DNA of 64,000 bases, taken from the NCBI RefSeq assembly GCF_000259075.1, contig NZ_AJKI01000011.1:124001-188000 (forward strand). Reading direction: 5' to 3'. This document shows, piece after piece, positions 45,979 to 55,124 of the stretch. Below the pieces are notes generated by a model. It was not told the origin of the DNA. It worked only from the letters and a program-made list of their open reading frames with translations, and made no database searches. The position numbers were made by a program, and so were the translations under genes. The stretch is from Marinilabilia salmonicolor JCM 21150. Its GTDB lineage: Bacteria; Bacteroidota; Bacteroidia; Bacteroidales; Marinilabiliaceae. Within the stretch, counting starts at the first letter, position 1, and every line of letters begins with the position of its first letter.

Positions 45979-46890
45979 TCACCCTCTGTAAAACAAGGCC
46001 TTAATAATATAAAAAGCCATGCGTGGATTTTCTTTCAAACGTCTGGTTGAATATCCAAACCACTGCTCGCCGAAAGGAACATAAACCCGCATTTGATGTC
46101 CGGCAGCCAGAAGTTCTTTTCTCAATTCGGGAGTAACACCGTATAGCATCTGAAATTCGTAATTCTTCCCGTTAAGTGAGTAACGCTCAATAAGCCCTTG
46201 CGCACCATCTGTCAAAGCCCTGTCGTGAGTTGCGATTCCAACATATATACCTTTTTGAAATAGAAAGTCAAGAGCTTCCAAAAAGTGAGAATTGATTTCT
46301 TTCCTGTCTTTAACCGCAATATTCTCCGGCTCCAGATAAATCCCTTTACAAAGACGCACATTGACCGGTTTTTTGGCAGAATGCAACGCCGCAAGAAACT
46401 CCAGATCTTTTGGCGTTCGCTTGAGGTAAGCCTGAATAACGATGCCCACATTCTCGGGGTACAAATCGTGAATCTTTTGGTACAGTTTTAGTTCATCATC
46501 CACGCAACTGCTGTCTTCCATATCAATTCGCACAAAAGAATTATAGGAACGTGCCTTTTCTACAATTTCCTGCACATAATTACATCCCGTTTCAAAATCA
46601 ATCTGAAGTCCGAAACTGGAAGGTTTCAGAGAATAAGTTGCCTGAATCCCATCCTGCTCAAAACGATCAATCATATCCAGATAAACTTTTCTAACCTCAT
46701 CCGCCTGACTTAGTTCTGAGATATATTCCCCGAGATGGTCGATGGTTACACGGATTCCTTCCTTTGCAAGTTTCTGTGAAGCAGCAACAGCATCATCAAT
46801 TTTTTTACCTGATATATAGCGTCTTGAAAAGATCCAGACAAATTTCTTTGGAAGGTAAGGCAAAACCGATGCAATGAATTTGTTTATCAT
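45979..46890 (-). CDS. Proline dehydrogenase family protein
   Basis: FAD enzyme for the first step of proline breakdown. 303 residues, a single-domain form rather than the fused PutA. TIM-barrel blocks visible: GIRVTIDHLGEY, FVRIDMEDSSCVDDELKLYQ, VRLCKGIYLEPENIA, IATHD and the substrate-binding end YVPFGEQWFGYSTRRLKENP. No P5C dehydrogenase is nearby. Confidence 0.9.
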   Translation of the reverse strand: MINKFIASVLPYLPKKFVWIFSRRYISGKKIDDAVAASQKLAKEGIRVTIDHLGEYISELSQADEVRKVYLDMIDRFEQDGIQATYSLKPSSFGLQIDFETGCNYVQEIVEKARSYNSFVRIDMEDSSCVDDELKLYQKIHDLYPENVGIVIQAYLKRTPKDLEFLAALHSAKKPVNVRLCKGIYLEPENIAVKDRKEINSHFLEALDFLFQKGIYVGIATHDRALTDGAQGLIERYSLNGKNYEFQMLYGVTPELRKELLAAGHQMRVYVPFGEQWFGYSTRRLKENPRMAFYIIKALFYRG

Positions 46891-47064
46891 ACGTTAAAGA
46901 GATAAGGACCGCAACCATGATGGGAAAAAACCCTCATCAGGGTCAAAAGTCGTGAAACATAAGTCCTCATTTTCAGTATAACCCCACCCAACCGCGAAGG
47001 ACTTATGTAAATTTTCCAAAATAAGGTCAGAAAAAAAATGACACATCTCACGATTAAGTCAGCA

Positions 47065-47124
47065 ATTGACTTAGTCTGATAAAATTCATATTTTGTTGTA
47101 AGTCTGATTTGTAAATCAAATCAG
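47065..47124 (+). promoter_or_regulatory. Candidate promoter and inverted repeat of the PKD adhesin gene
   Basis: ATTG (47065-47068), 20 bp, TATTTTG (47089-47095), a near match to the phylum promoter. Just downstream a perfect inverted repeat CTGATTTG-TAAAT-CAAATCAG (47104-47124) would sit in the 5' leader or act as an operator. The ATG is at 47166. Confidence 0.4.
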
Positions 47125-47165
47125 CACGATGCAAAGAGGGGAGAGAAAGGGTCATACTAAGAAAT

Positions 47166-50100
47166 ATGAACAGAAACATATTCACAGGGTTATTTGGTGC
47201 CGCAGCAATCTGGCTGTTAACGGCAAACATGGGTTTTGCGCAAAGTTGTGATTACACCAACGGACAAAACGATGATTGGATATTCAATAAACGTTGTGCT
47301 CCGGTGACCGTGGAACGCATTGTCACTTTCCGCGGAGTGGATGATGGAGGTACCGGAAACGTAAGCATTTACTTCGACTGGGGGGATGGGACAGATCCGG
47401 AAATTATTTCTGCATCAGAACTCACAACTGGTAACTGGCAGGCCAGTGCCACACATATATATCCTAAAAACGGAGACAGATGCAATTACTACGCAGAGGC
47501 CTTTTTAATGGTTGATGGCGTATTATGTACCAGCTCGGGGCAGGGCCAGACGGCAACTGTATGGGACATTGACAACGAAAACGGAGGCGAATTAAACATC
47601 AGCCCAGTGGTTTTCCCCATTTGCGTTGGAAACGACGGAAGCGTGCGTTTCACGGATGTAAGTCAATGGAATTGTACTCCACCGGATGAAGAAGACACCC
47701 CAAATAATAAAAATCGATGGACGCAATGGATTTATGGAACAGGCTCAACTTCCATAATCGATGCAACAGTTGGTGGCGTTGGATACTCCTGGCCACACCG
47801 TGGCTCGGTGGAATATTATCCCGAGCCTGTTGAAGCTCCTGCCCCTCCTCCCTCGATCTCTGAAGAGATATACATCCCCGATTATTACGACGTAGGCGAT
47901 TTTTTTGAAGTCACCATTCGCAACTGGAATACCTGTAACCCATACAATGAAGACCCCACAACTCCTCCGGGAGACCCGATAAACGGTGACAATCCTCCGG
48001 TGACAACCACTGCCATGGCTCTGATTGTAGCCATCCCGGACGGATCTGTTGATCCTGCAGGACCATTTTGTGAAACAGATGCTCCTTACACACTGGTGCC
48101 CGCCACATCCGGAGGGACCTGGTCGGGGCCTGGGGTTGATCCCTCCACAGGAGAATTCACCCCTGTTGCGGCAGGACCGGGGACACACACCATAACTTAT
48201 AATGTATCGAATGCCTACGGTTGCTCAGCATCAGGAAGTGTTGATATTGATGTGAGGGAAGCACCTTCCCTCGACATCACACCGGGCACAGCTATTTACC
48301 TCTGCCCCGGACTGGATCTGCAACTCAACGCAGCAATAAGTGGAGGAACCCCGCCATATTCCATTCAGTGGACAGGAGATACCGGTCCCCTCAGTGCCAC
48401 CAACATTACCAACCCTGATTTTAATACCGCCAACACAGGAAACTTCAATCTCACTGCAATAGTCACCGATGATACCGGCTGTAGCAATCAGGCAGACATC
48501 ACCATCGACATTGAAGATGTTTCCATTGTTTTCGACCCCAACCCAATAGAAGTTTGTGCCGGACAAACCGTAGAGCTAAGTCCGATAACTGATGGTGGCT
48601 CCACGGTATTTACAAGTCATACATGGAGCGGGAGCGATACAGACAAACTATCCGCCACAGATGTTGCAAACCCGGAATTTAGTTCTTTCGAAACCGGAAC
48701 ATTCACCTATACCTACACGGTAATCGACGACAAAGGTTGCTCAGATCAAACAGACATCAGTGTTATTGTCAAAGAACAACCCGTGGCTGATGCAGGTCCT
48801 GATGAACAACTCTGTTCACTGACACATCAACTCAACGGCAACCAGGTTAATGGAGCCACCGGACTCTGGCAGACAATTTCAGGCCCCGGGACCCTCACTT
48901 TTGATAACGCAACCATTCACAATGCCACCATTACTGCTGACACTTACGGAACCTATGAGTTATCCTGGAATATTGACCTGAACGGCTGTACTTCCACAGA
49001 TGTTGTAACAGTTATTTTTTCCGAAAGTCCTTCTCCTTCAACAGGCGATGACATAAAAGTATGCGGATTATCCACCAGTCTTGAAGCGATTCCCGATTTT
49101 GGGACCGGTAACTGGACCGCAACTTCAGGGCCAGGAACCGCAACATTTACAGATGCCACTGACCCAACCACAAATGTCACTGTTGACACCCCTGGCGAGT
49201 ATCTCTTCACCTGGACGGAAGCGTCTGCTGACAACTGCTCCGGAAGTGCCGTTCAGACAGTCAACTTTCTTCCACAAGCAGAAGCAAGTGTGGCACCATT
49301 TAGTACCGAAGCGTGCTCCCCTCTGGAGATTACCTTTGAAAATACATCAGTCAATGCCGAAACTTATCAATGGGATTTTGGAGACGGAGCCGCAAGCACC
49401 CTGGAAAACCCCACCCATATATTTCGAACCACCACCAATTCTCCTGAAACTTTTGACATTACCTTTACGGCAAAAAACGCAGACAACTGCAACGACACAA
49501 AAAATTATCAAATAACTGTCAACCCCATTCCTCAGGCCCTATTTGAAACTTCGGACCTTGCAGGATGTTCACCGATGAATGTCACACTTAACAATCAAAG
49601 TTCAGGTGCCACAAGTTACAGCTGGGATTTTGGTGACGGGAGCGATTTTAGTGAAGAAGAAGCCCCCGCGCACACCTACACAAATTCGGAGGCATATGTT
49701 CAATCTTTCAGAGTAAATCTAACGGCAGAAAACGACTATGGATGCACCGACAGCTATTTCACATACATTACAGTTTATCCCGTCCGTGAAATTGAGTTAA
49801 CAGCCACTCCGGAGGAGGGCTGTTCTCCGTTTACCTCACAACTACTGACGCAATCAGGTGCAAAAAGTTATTATTGGGACTTCGGTGACGGAAACACCGA
49901 AACAGGCACTTATCAAACCGCACATATTTTCGAAAACAACACCGGGGAAGACATCAGCTACGAAGTATCTGTAACAGGCACCTCCTCGTTTGGATGCCCT
50001 GAAGAGGCGGCTACGATGATAACCGTACATCCGTCTCCTTCTCCAGGCTTTACCGCTACTCCGACTGAGCAGCAAATGCCCGACAGAACCGTTTCTGTAA

Positions 50101-51077
50101 ATAATACCACTACCGGTCAATGGAATTATTCCTGGTCCTTTGGAGATGGCACTACTTCTGAAGAAATCAACCCGGAACCGCATCAATACGAAGCCTCAGG
50201 GGATTATGAAATCAGCTTGCGTGCTTATAGTGCTTTCTGTGAAGCCACCATTTCAGAGATTATATCCATCCGTCCTATGATGCCTGCCATCGACTACGGA
50301 CAAGATGAGAGTGGCTGTCCTCCATTAACGGTGTCTTTTTATAACAACACCCTTGATGCAACTTCTTATCTCTGGGAGTTTGGTGATGGCCAGTCCTCAA
50401 ATGAGAAAGAACCAACACACACCTATCGGGTACCCGGCATTTACACCGTGCGCTTAACCGCCTATGGCCCCGGAGGCACCATCACTGCAGAAGATGTAAC
50501 CATTGAAATATACAACACACCGACAGCCCTCTTTGAACCGGTCCCCAAAGTTGTTTACATTCCTGATGATGAAGTAACATTCCTGAACAAATCACAGGGA
50601 GCCAATTTCTGGGAATGGTCATTCGGAGACGGCAATTCATCAGTAGAATTTTCTCCCACCCACTCCTATGCCAGTACCGGCAGCTACGATGTTACATTAA
50701 GAGTGGAGAATTCAGATGGATGTACAGATGAGATTACCATTCCGGATGCAGTCAAAGCAGAGCAGGGAGGAGAAATTGATTTCCCCAATGCATTCACGCC
50801 CAACAAGAATGGCCCCACAGGAGGTCAGTATCAATTTGGCGAGCGAACCAATCATGTATTCTATCCATTTGTGCAGAAAGGCATCGTAGAATACAAACTC
50901 CAGATATTCTCCCGTTGGGGAGAACTACTGTTCGAAACCACCGAGATCAATCGCGGATGGGACGGATATTACCGTGAAAAGCTGGCCCCCCAGGGAGTAT
51001 ATATATGGCGGGTAACAGCCACCATGAGTGATGGAAAACGAATTGAAAAAGCAGGAGATGTAACCCTGCTCAGATAA
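47166..51077 (+). CDS. Large PKD-repeat surface protein with T9SS type B sorting domain
   Basis: 1303 residues. Signal peptide about 1-26 (MNRNIFTGLFGAAAIW...FAQ). Residues about 290-700 hold Ig-like repeats with SATNITNPDF / SATDVANPEF motifs. Then six PKD domains, each with a W-x-FGDG turn at about residues 735, 820, 904, 990, 1070 and 1151, so a spacing near 83. The last 98 residues (from FPNAFTPN at 1206) form the type B CTD that guides export by the type IX system. It resembles the SprB class of adhesins in layout. The PorP/SprF gene 15 bp downstream is its likely secretion partner (known for type B CTDs). Confidence 0.9.
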   Translation: MNRNIFTGLFGAAAIWLLTANMGFAQSCDYTNGQNDDWIFNKRCAPVTVERIVTFRGVDDGGTGNVSIYFDWGDGTDPEIISASELTTGNWQASATHIYPKNGDRCNYYAEAFLMVDGVLCTSSGQGQTATVWDIDNENGGELNISPVVFPICVGNDGSVRFTDVSQWNCTPPDEEDTPNNKNRWTQWIYGTGSTSIIDATVGGVGYSWPHRGSVEYYPEPVEAPAPPPSISEEIYIPDYYDVGDFFEVTIRNWNTCNPYNEDPTTPPGDPINGDNPPVTTTAMALIVAIPDGSVDPAGPFCETDAPYTLVPATSGGTWSGPGVDPSTGEFTPVAAGPGTHTITYNVSNAYGCSASGSVDIDVREAPSLDITPGTAIYLCPGLDLQLNAAISGGTPPYSIQWTGDTGPLSATNITNPDFNTANTGNFNLTAIVTDDTGCSNQADITIDIEDVSIVFDPNPIEVCAGQTVELSPITDGGSTVFTSHTWSGSDTDKLSATDVANPEFSSFETGTFTYTYTVIDDKGCSDQTDISVIVKEQPVADAGPDEQLCSLTHQLNGNQVNGATGLWQTISGPGTLTFDNATIHNATITADTYGTYELSWNIDLNGCTSTDVVTVIFSESPSPSTGDDIKVCGLSTSLEAIPDFGTGNWTATSGPGTATFTDATDPTTNVTVDTPGEYLFTWTEASADNCSGSAVQTVNFLPQAEASVAPFSTEACSPLEITFENTSVNAETYQWDFGDGAASTLENPTHIFRTTTNSPETFDITFTAKNADNCNDTKNYQITVNPIPQALFETSDLAGCSPMNVTLNNQSSGATSYSWDFGDGSDFSEEEAPAHTYTNSEAYVQSFRVNLTAENDYGCTDSYFTYITVYPVREIELTATPEEGCSPFTSQLLTQSGAKSYYWDFGDGNTETGTYQTAHIFENNTGEDISYEVSVTGTSSFGCPEEAATMITVHPSPSPGFTATPTEQQMPDRTVSVNNTTTGQWNYSWSFGDGTTSEEINPEPHQYEASGDYEISLRAYSAFCEATISEIISIRPMMPAIDYGQDESGCPPLTVSFYNNTLDATSYLWEFGDGQSSNEKEPTHTYRVPGIYTVRLTAYGPGGTITAEDVTIEIYNTPTALFEPVPKVVYIPDDEVTFLNKSQGANFWEWSFGDGNSSVEFSPTHSYASTGSYDVTLRVENSDGCTDEITIPDAVKAEQGGEIDFPNAFTPNKNGPTGGQYQFGERTNHVFYPFVQKGIVEYKLQIFSRWGELLFETTEINRGWDGYYREKLAPQGVYIWRVTATMSDGKRIEKAGDVTLLR

Positions 51078-51092
51078 TGAGATGGCCCCGTT

Positions 51093-52172
51093 ATGCATAA
51101 AATCAGACCAATACATATCGCTCTTTGGAGTATGCTTTTTCTTTTTTCAGGAACGGGCACTTATGCACAGGACCTTCATTTTTCTCAGTTCTATGCATCA
51201 CCGCTGTATCTGAGCCCCTCTTTTGCCGGTGCCACCGATGGGGGCCGGCTGGTAATGAATTACAGAAACCAGTGGCCGGGTATAGAAAAAGCATTTTCCT
51301 CTTATGCAGTCTCATTCGACAACTACTTCAACTCATTCAACAGTGGACTGGGCGTACAACTCATACAGGATAAGGCAGGAAGTGCCGGATTAACCACCAC
51401 CCATGCAGCACTTCAATATTCCTACAACATTCAGATTACAGATCAGTGGCAGGTTGTGCCTGCCATCCAATTTGCCTACGGAAACCGTTCCATTGATTTC
51501 AGTAAATTGCGGTTTGCCGATGAGCAAATCGGAGGCGGAGCTTCAGGTTCATGGGACCAGCTGACCAATGAACAAGCGGAATATGTTGATTTTGCCTCCT
51601 CCGTGCTGTTTTACAGTCCGTTTATGTGGGTTGGCATGACAGCGGATCACCTGGCTACCCCCAACTATTCATTTTTGGGAGAACGAATGCAGCTTCCCCG
51701 AAAATATGTATTCTTTGGAGGTGTGAACCTCTGGACGGAGAGGCGGCGCAGAATAAAAGGAGACCGTTCCTTCAGCGGAACCTTCAGAATTCAGCATCAG
51801 CAAAATTTCAACCAGGCAGATGTTGGCGCCTACTGGTTCAACGATCCGTTGGAAATAGGGCTATGGTACCGGGGGCTTCCGGTTTTTGGTAACGATACAG
51901 AATCCAAATTCAATCAGGATGCCATCGTCCTTTCCCTATCGTACCGTCACGGCGCAGTTCGCTTTGGATACAGCTACGACATTACCATAAGCAATCTGGG
52001 ATGGAATTCTGCCGGAGCACATGAACTCTCCCTGATTTTTGAATTCAATCAGAACTTCAGCCTGCGAAACCGAGGGCAAAGACCCGCTGTGCCGTGCCAG
52101 GCATCGTCCAATCCACTCATAGACCAACAAAATACCGGAAAATACAGAAACAAACGGAAGCGAATTTTCTGA
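51093..52172 (+). CDS. PorP/SprF family type IX secretion outer membrane protein
   Basis: Outer-membrane barrel that helps type B CTD proteins reach or stay on the surface. 359 residues: signal peptide, then the family start QDLHFSQFYASPLYLSPSFAG and GGRLVMNYRNQWPG, and LSYRHGAVRFGYSYDITISNLG near the C-terminus. It is in an operon with the PKD protein. Confidence 0.93.
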   Translation: MHKIRPIHIALWSMLFLFSGTGTYAQDLHFSQFYASPLYLSPSFAGATDGGRLVMNYRNQWPGIEKAFSSYAVSFDNYFNSFNSGLGVQLIQDKAGSAGLTTTHAALQYSYNIQITDQWQVVPAIQFAYGNRSIDFSKLRFADEQIGGGASGSWDQLTNEQAEYVDFASSVLFYSPFMWVGMTADHLATPNYSFLGERMQLPRKYVFFGGVNLWTERRRRIKGDRSFSGTFRIQHQQNFNQADVGAYWFNDPLEIGLWYRGLPVFGNDTESKFNQDAIVLSLSYRHGAVRFGYSYDITISNLGWNSAGAHELSLIFEFNQNFSLRNRGQRPAVPCQASSNPLIDQQNTGKYRNKRKRIF

Positions 52173-52624
52173 TCCGGACAACATTGTAAACGAATAAAAA
52201 AATACAGAAATAATTCTTTAGTTTTTATTATATTTGTTAAAACGGTGAAGTAACCATGCATCGACACACACCTGGCTCACATTGGGGTATCACGTATTTA
52301 ACCGACCTTATACATAAGAAAGATACGGTGACAGGATGAAAGCATGAGAGCAAGTGCCTGAGGCAACGCCCCAGGAAAATTGTAACAAATCCCCCCTCCC
52401 ATTATTGGTCGCGTCGCGACCAATAATGGGAGGGGACGTAAGAGATACCTCAAAACCCAGGGCGTTGCCCTGAGCTATTGCTCAAAGACCTTTGGCCTTT
52501 TAAAAACGCAACACATTATGTATTCCATTGAAAGAAAAAAGCCTCGCTTTTTAGAAGCCTGCTTTATTCATGCAAAGCAGACTATCATGCAAAAAACAAA
52601 TTACTAACAGATAAAATAAGCACT
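52173..52624. other. Gene-free 452-bp region upstream of Fe-type SOD
   Basis: Left part: a TATATTTG motif (52229-52236), far from the SOD start. Middle: family C repeat with a 43-bp palindrome. Right 120 bp: no recognised feature, no exact promoter match. Confidence 0.5.
52303..52475 (+). repeat. Dispersed repeat family C, copy 2, with 43-bp palindrome
   Basis: ACCTTATACA, CAGGATGAAAGCATGAGAGC (52332-52351), then a larger inverted repeat: GCCTGAGGCAACGCCCCAGG (52356-52375) against CCCAGGGCGTTGCCCTGAGC (52456-52475). At its centre 52393-52435 is a perfect 21-bp-arm palindrome with one central T, left arm CCCCTCCCATTATTGGTCGC plus G. Confidence 0.65.
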
Positions 52625-53200
52625 ATGAACTTTTCACTTCCTCAATTACCTTACGCTTTGGATGCTTTGGAACCAAACATCTCAAAGAAAACACTGGAGT
52701 TTCATTATGGCAAGCACCATCAGGCTTACGTAAACAACCTGAACAACCTGGTGTCGGGAACCGAATTTGAAAATGCCGATTTGGAGACCATTATCAAAAA
52801 GGCCGATGGAGGCATCTTCAACAATGGAGCCCAGGTCTGGAACCACACTTTTTATTTTTCTTCCTTCTCTCCCAAAGGAGGAAATGCGCCCACAGGCCCT
52901 TTGGCACAAGCCATAGACGAAGCATTTGGCTCGTTTGAGCAATTTAAAGAAGAATTTGCCAAAGCTGCCGCCACATTGTTTGGATCAGGCTGGGCCTGGC
53001 TGGTAAAAAACAGCAGCGGGAAACTGGAAATTGTAAAAGAGAGCAATGCCGGCAACCCGCTTCGAAACGGACTCACCCCCATCCTCACTTGTGATGTGTG
53101 GGAGCATGCCTACTACCTCGATTACCAAAACAAACGCCCTGATTACATTCAGAAATTCTGGAATTGTGTGGACTGGGACATCGTTGGAAAAAGATTCTAA
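52625..53200 (+). CDS. Superoxide dismutase, Fe-type by signature residues
   Basis: 191 residues, [20 protein letters not shown]. Metal ligands: His27 ([12 protein letters not shown]), His74 ([10 protein letters not shown]), Asp157 and His161 ([11 protein letters not shown]). Gln70 before the second His ligand and Ala142 in ESNAGNPL are the FeSOD pattern, opposite to the enzyme at 42828. It is monocistronic. Confidence 0.93.
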   Translation: MNFSLPQLPYALDALEPNISKKTLEFHYGKHHQAYVNNLNNLVSGTEFENADLETIIKKADGGIFNNGAQVWNHTFYFSSFSPKGGNAPTGPLAQAIDEAFGSFEQFKEEFAKAAATLFGSGWAWLVKNSSGKLEIVKESNAGNPLRNGLTPILTCDVWEHAYYLDYQNKRPDYIQKFWNCVDWDIVGKRF

Positions 53201-53518
53201 CAAATTAAACCAATCAGGTCCGGATTAACCTGCTTTATTGACTTCGTCGATCTTCGATTCATGAATTATCGTTATGAGATGTTCAAATATCAAGAGATAC
53301 AATCAACCGCAGATAAAATGGATGCAGGAAATAATGAAACGAGCAAGCTTGCGAGTTCAATACGACCATAAAAAATAATAATAAACCGTATTAATTATTT
53401 TCAAATCCATTTTATTGAGGACGGTTGTATTTTGCAGATAGTTGGACATTGGAATAGATTATTTGTGAATAATGCAGGTTAAATGCCGGAGTTGATTTTT
53501 CAAAATTAACCAAACACT
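53201..53518. other. Intergenic space before the nitroreductase gene
   Basis: 318 bp. It holds an inverted partial copy of repeat family B (53331-53376) and a TATTTTG motif (53428-53434) that may be part of the nitroreductase promoter. Nothing else is recognised. Confidence 0.4.
53331..53376 (-). repeat. Dispersed repeat family B, copy 3 (inverted, partial)
   Basis: On the minus strand: GGTCGTATTGAACTCG, a small AAGCTT hairpin, then CTCGTTTCATTAT, the same order as in copy 2 (GGTCGGATGGAACTCG, hairpin, CTCGTTTCATT). Confidence 0.55.
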
Positions 53519-54094
53519 ATGAACAACCTGAAAGATTTAATCCGACGAAACAGAAGTTATCGTCGTTTCTATGAAGAAGAAAGCATTCCTCAATACATTC
53601 TGGAAGGGCTTGTTGACCTTGCCCGTCTTTCCCCGTCAGCCCGCAACGCTCAAACGCTCAAATACTTCATATCCTGCGATGCTGAAACCAATGCAAAGAT
53701 CTTTCCGCACCTTTCCTGGGCAGGTTATCTCCCCAACTGGGACGGCCCTGTAAAGGGAGAAAGACCCTCAGCCTACGTCGTGGTACTCAATGACACAAAG
53801 ATTTCGGATAATTATTTTTGTGATGACGGCATTGCTATCCAAAGCATCCTTTTGGGAGCAGTCGAGCAAAATCTGGGAGGCTGCATCATTGGTTCGGTGG
53901 ACAGACTAAAACTGTCCAATGCACTGAACATCCCCAAACATCTGAAAATTGTTGAAGTCATTGCCCTAGGAAAACCAAGAGAACAGGTAGTCATCGAAGA
54001 CCTTAAAGATGACAACATCAAATACTGGAGAGACGAAAGCCAGACCCACCATGTGCCCAAAAGAGCACTGGATGAAATTATTATAAAATGCTGA
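53519..54094 (+). CDS. Nitroreductase family protein
   Basis: Flavin-dependent NAD(P)H oxidoreductase, probably FMN-bound and dimeric. 191 residues: FMN-binding RRNRSYRRFYEE at the N-terminus, LSPSARNAQTLKYF, and ILLGAVEQNLGGCIIGSVDR in the core; the VIALGKPREQVV end is typical. The substrate is unknown. It ends with a terminator and is convergent with the NYN gene. Confidence 0.9.
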   Translation: MNNLKDLIRRNRSYRRFYEEESIPQYILEGLVDLARLSPSARNAQTLKYFISCDAETNAKIFPHLSWAGYLPNWDGPVKGERPSAYVVVLNDTKISDNYFCDDGIAIQSILLGAVEQNLGGCIIGSVDRLKLSNALNIPKHLKIVEVIALGKPREQVVIEDLKDDNIKYWRDESQTHHVPKRALDEIIIKC

Positions 54095-54101
54095 TTTCTC
54101 A

Positions 54102-54131
54102 GAGGCTGTCCGGCAAAGACAGCCTCCTTTT
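54102..54131 (+). terminator. Terminator of the nitroreductase gene
   Basis: Stem GAGGCTGTC / GACAGCCTC, 7-nt loop, CTTTT tail. The stem is the same as that of the Mn-type SOD terminator at 43471. Confidence 0.85.
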
Positions 54132-54134
54132 GCT

Positions 54135-55079
54135 TTACAAAGGACGACTGGTCAACTCTACATCCATGGCCACATCATCTCCTTTTTCGTTGGTTACAAT
54201 TCTGAATTTCACCTGATCGCCCGGTTCAAGATCATTAAAATCACACCCAACCACTGCCTCATAGTGAAAGAACAGATTAAGTGGCGGATACTTTATAAAA
54301 CCATAGCCCGATTTTACAGACAAAATGGTACTCACCTCATAATCCTCTCCCAGTGGTTCTTCGTCCTCCTCTTTAGGTGCCAAATCTCCATTTTTTGTTG
54401 TCGAATCCTTATTCACAAAAAGGCTTTCCACCAACGGAATCTCCTCAGGTTTTGGTTCATTAATGATCTCTTCCATATAAACCGGATAAGTAACCATATT
54501 CAACAAATCCTGCGAAGTTCTCGTAACCCGGTGATTCCCGTAGTCGTCGCGATAATCAAAATCCCAGGACAGCAGCATTATGCGCACACCGAGGGAGTTA
54601 AGCTTTCGCGCCAGCGGCACATAGTCACTGTCGGACGCAATCAGGACAATTACGTCGAAGCGGTTGTGAAATGCCAGGTCAAAAGCTTCAAGCGCCAATA
54701 ATACATCAATGCTCTTGTCGAATCGGGAACTTCCACCTGCATTACTTTTCTGAGGAAGATAGTGCGTGGTAATACCCTCTGACATCAATATATCATCAAA
54801 TACCCGGTCGTAATAAAGCAAATTCCCTTTCTGACTGGCTTCAGCAGCACCTGGACGGCTTCTGAAGTAATGTGCATCAACAATCTGACAATGAGCGAAC
54901 CCCATGGGGCCATACTCTACTGAAGCCACTTTATTACGAATGAAATCATGTAATCCCGAGATGCTTATTCTGCTGTGTTTTGAATGAACGTAGTTGTAAT
55001 AATTACTTACATGAAAGAAATAATTGCCATCATAAAATACTCCTATTCGAATCAATTCTTTGTTTTTTTCTAATTGCAT
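54135..55079 (-). CDS. NYN-domain (PIN-like) protein with C-terminal cold-shock domain
   Basis: 314 residues. The NYN domain at about 10-185 keeps the acidic residues of this PIN-like nuclease group: Asp in GVFYDGNYFF, Asp in RFDKSIDVLLALEAF, and Asp-x-Asp in LIASDSDYVPLA. A charged linker follows, then a cold-shock/OB domain at about 250-312 with RNP-like SGYGFI and LFFHYEAV. This suggests an RNA-acting endoribonuclease with its own RNA-binding module (inference). It is divergent from nothing and stands alone. Confidence 0.85.
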   Translation of the reverse strand: MQLEKNKELIRIGVFYDGNYFFHVSNYYNYVHSKHSRISISGLHDFIRNKVASVEYGPMGFAHCQIVDAHYFRSRPGAAEASQKGNLLYYDRVFDDILMSEGITTHYLPQKSNAGGSSRFDKSIDVLLALEAFDLAFHNRFDVIVLIASDSDYVPLARKLNSLGVRIMLLSWDFDYRDDYGNHRVTRTSQDLLNMVTYPVYMEEIINEPKPEEIPLVESLFVNKDSTTKNGDLAPKEEDEEPLGEDYEVSTILSVKSGYGFIKYPPLNLFFHYEAVVGCDFNDLEPGDQVKFRIVTNEKGDDVAMDVELTSRPL

Positions 55080-55124
55080 TTTTCAGTATTTGTTTTTTGA
55101 TTTTTCCAAGACGCCTTCCCATCT

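Noticed and set aside
47745-48188. A 147-codon minus-strand frame inside the PKD protein gene
   Set aside because: It is opposite a well-supported repeat protein and its Arg/Cys-rich translation is typical of a shadow frame.
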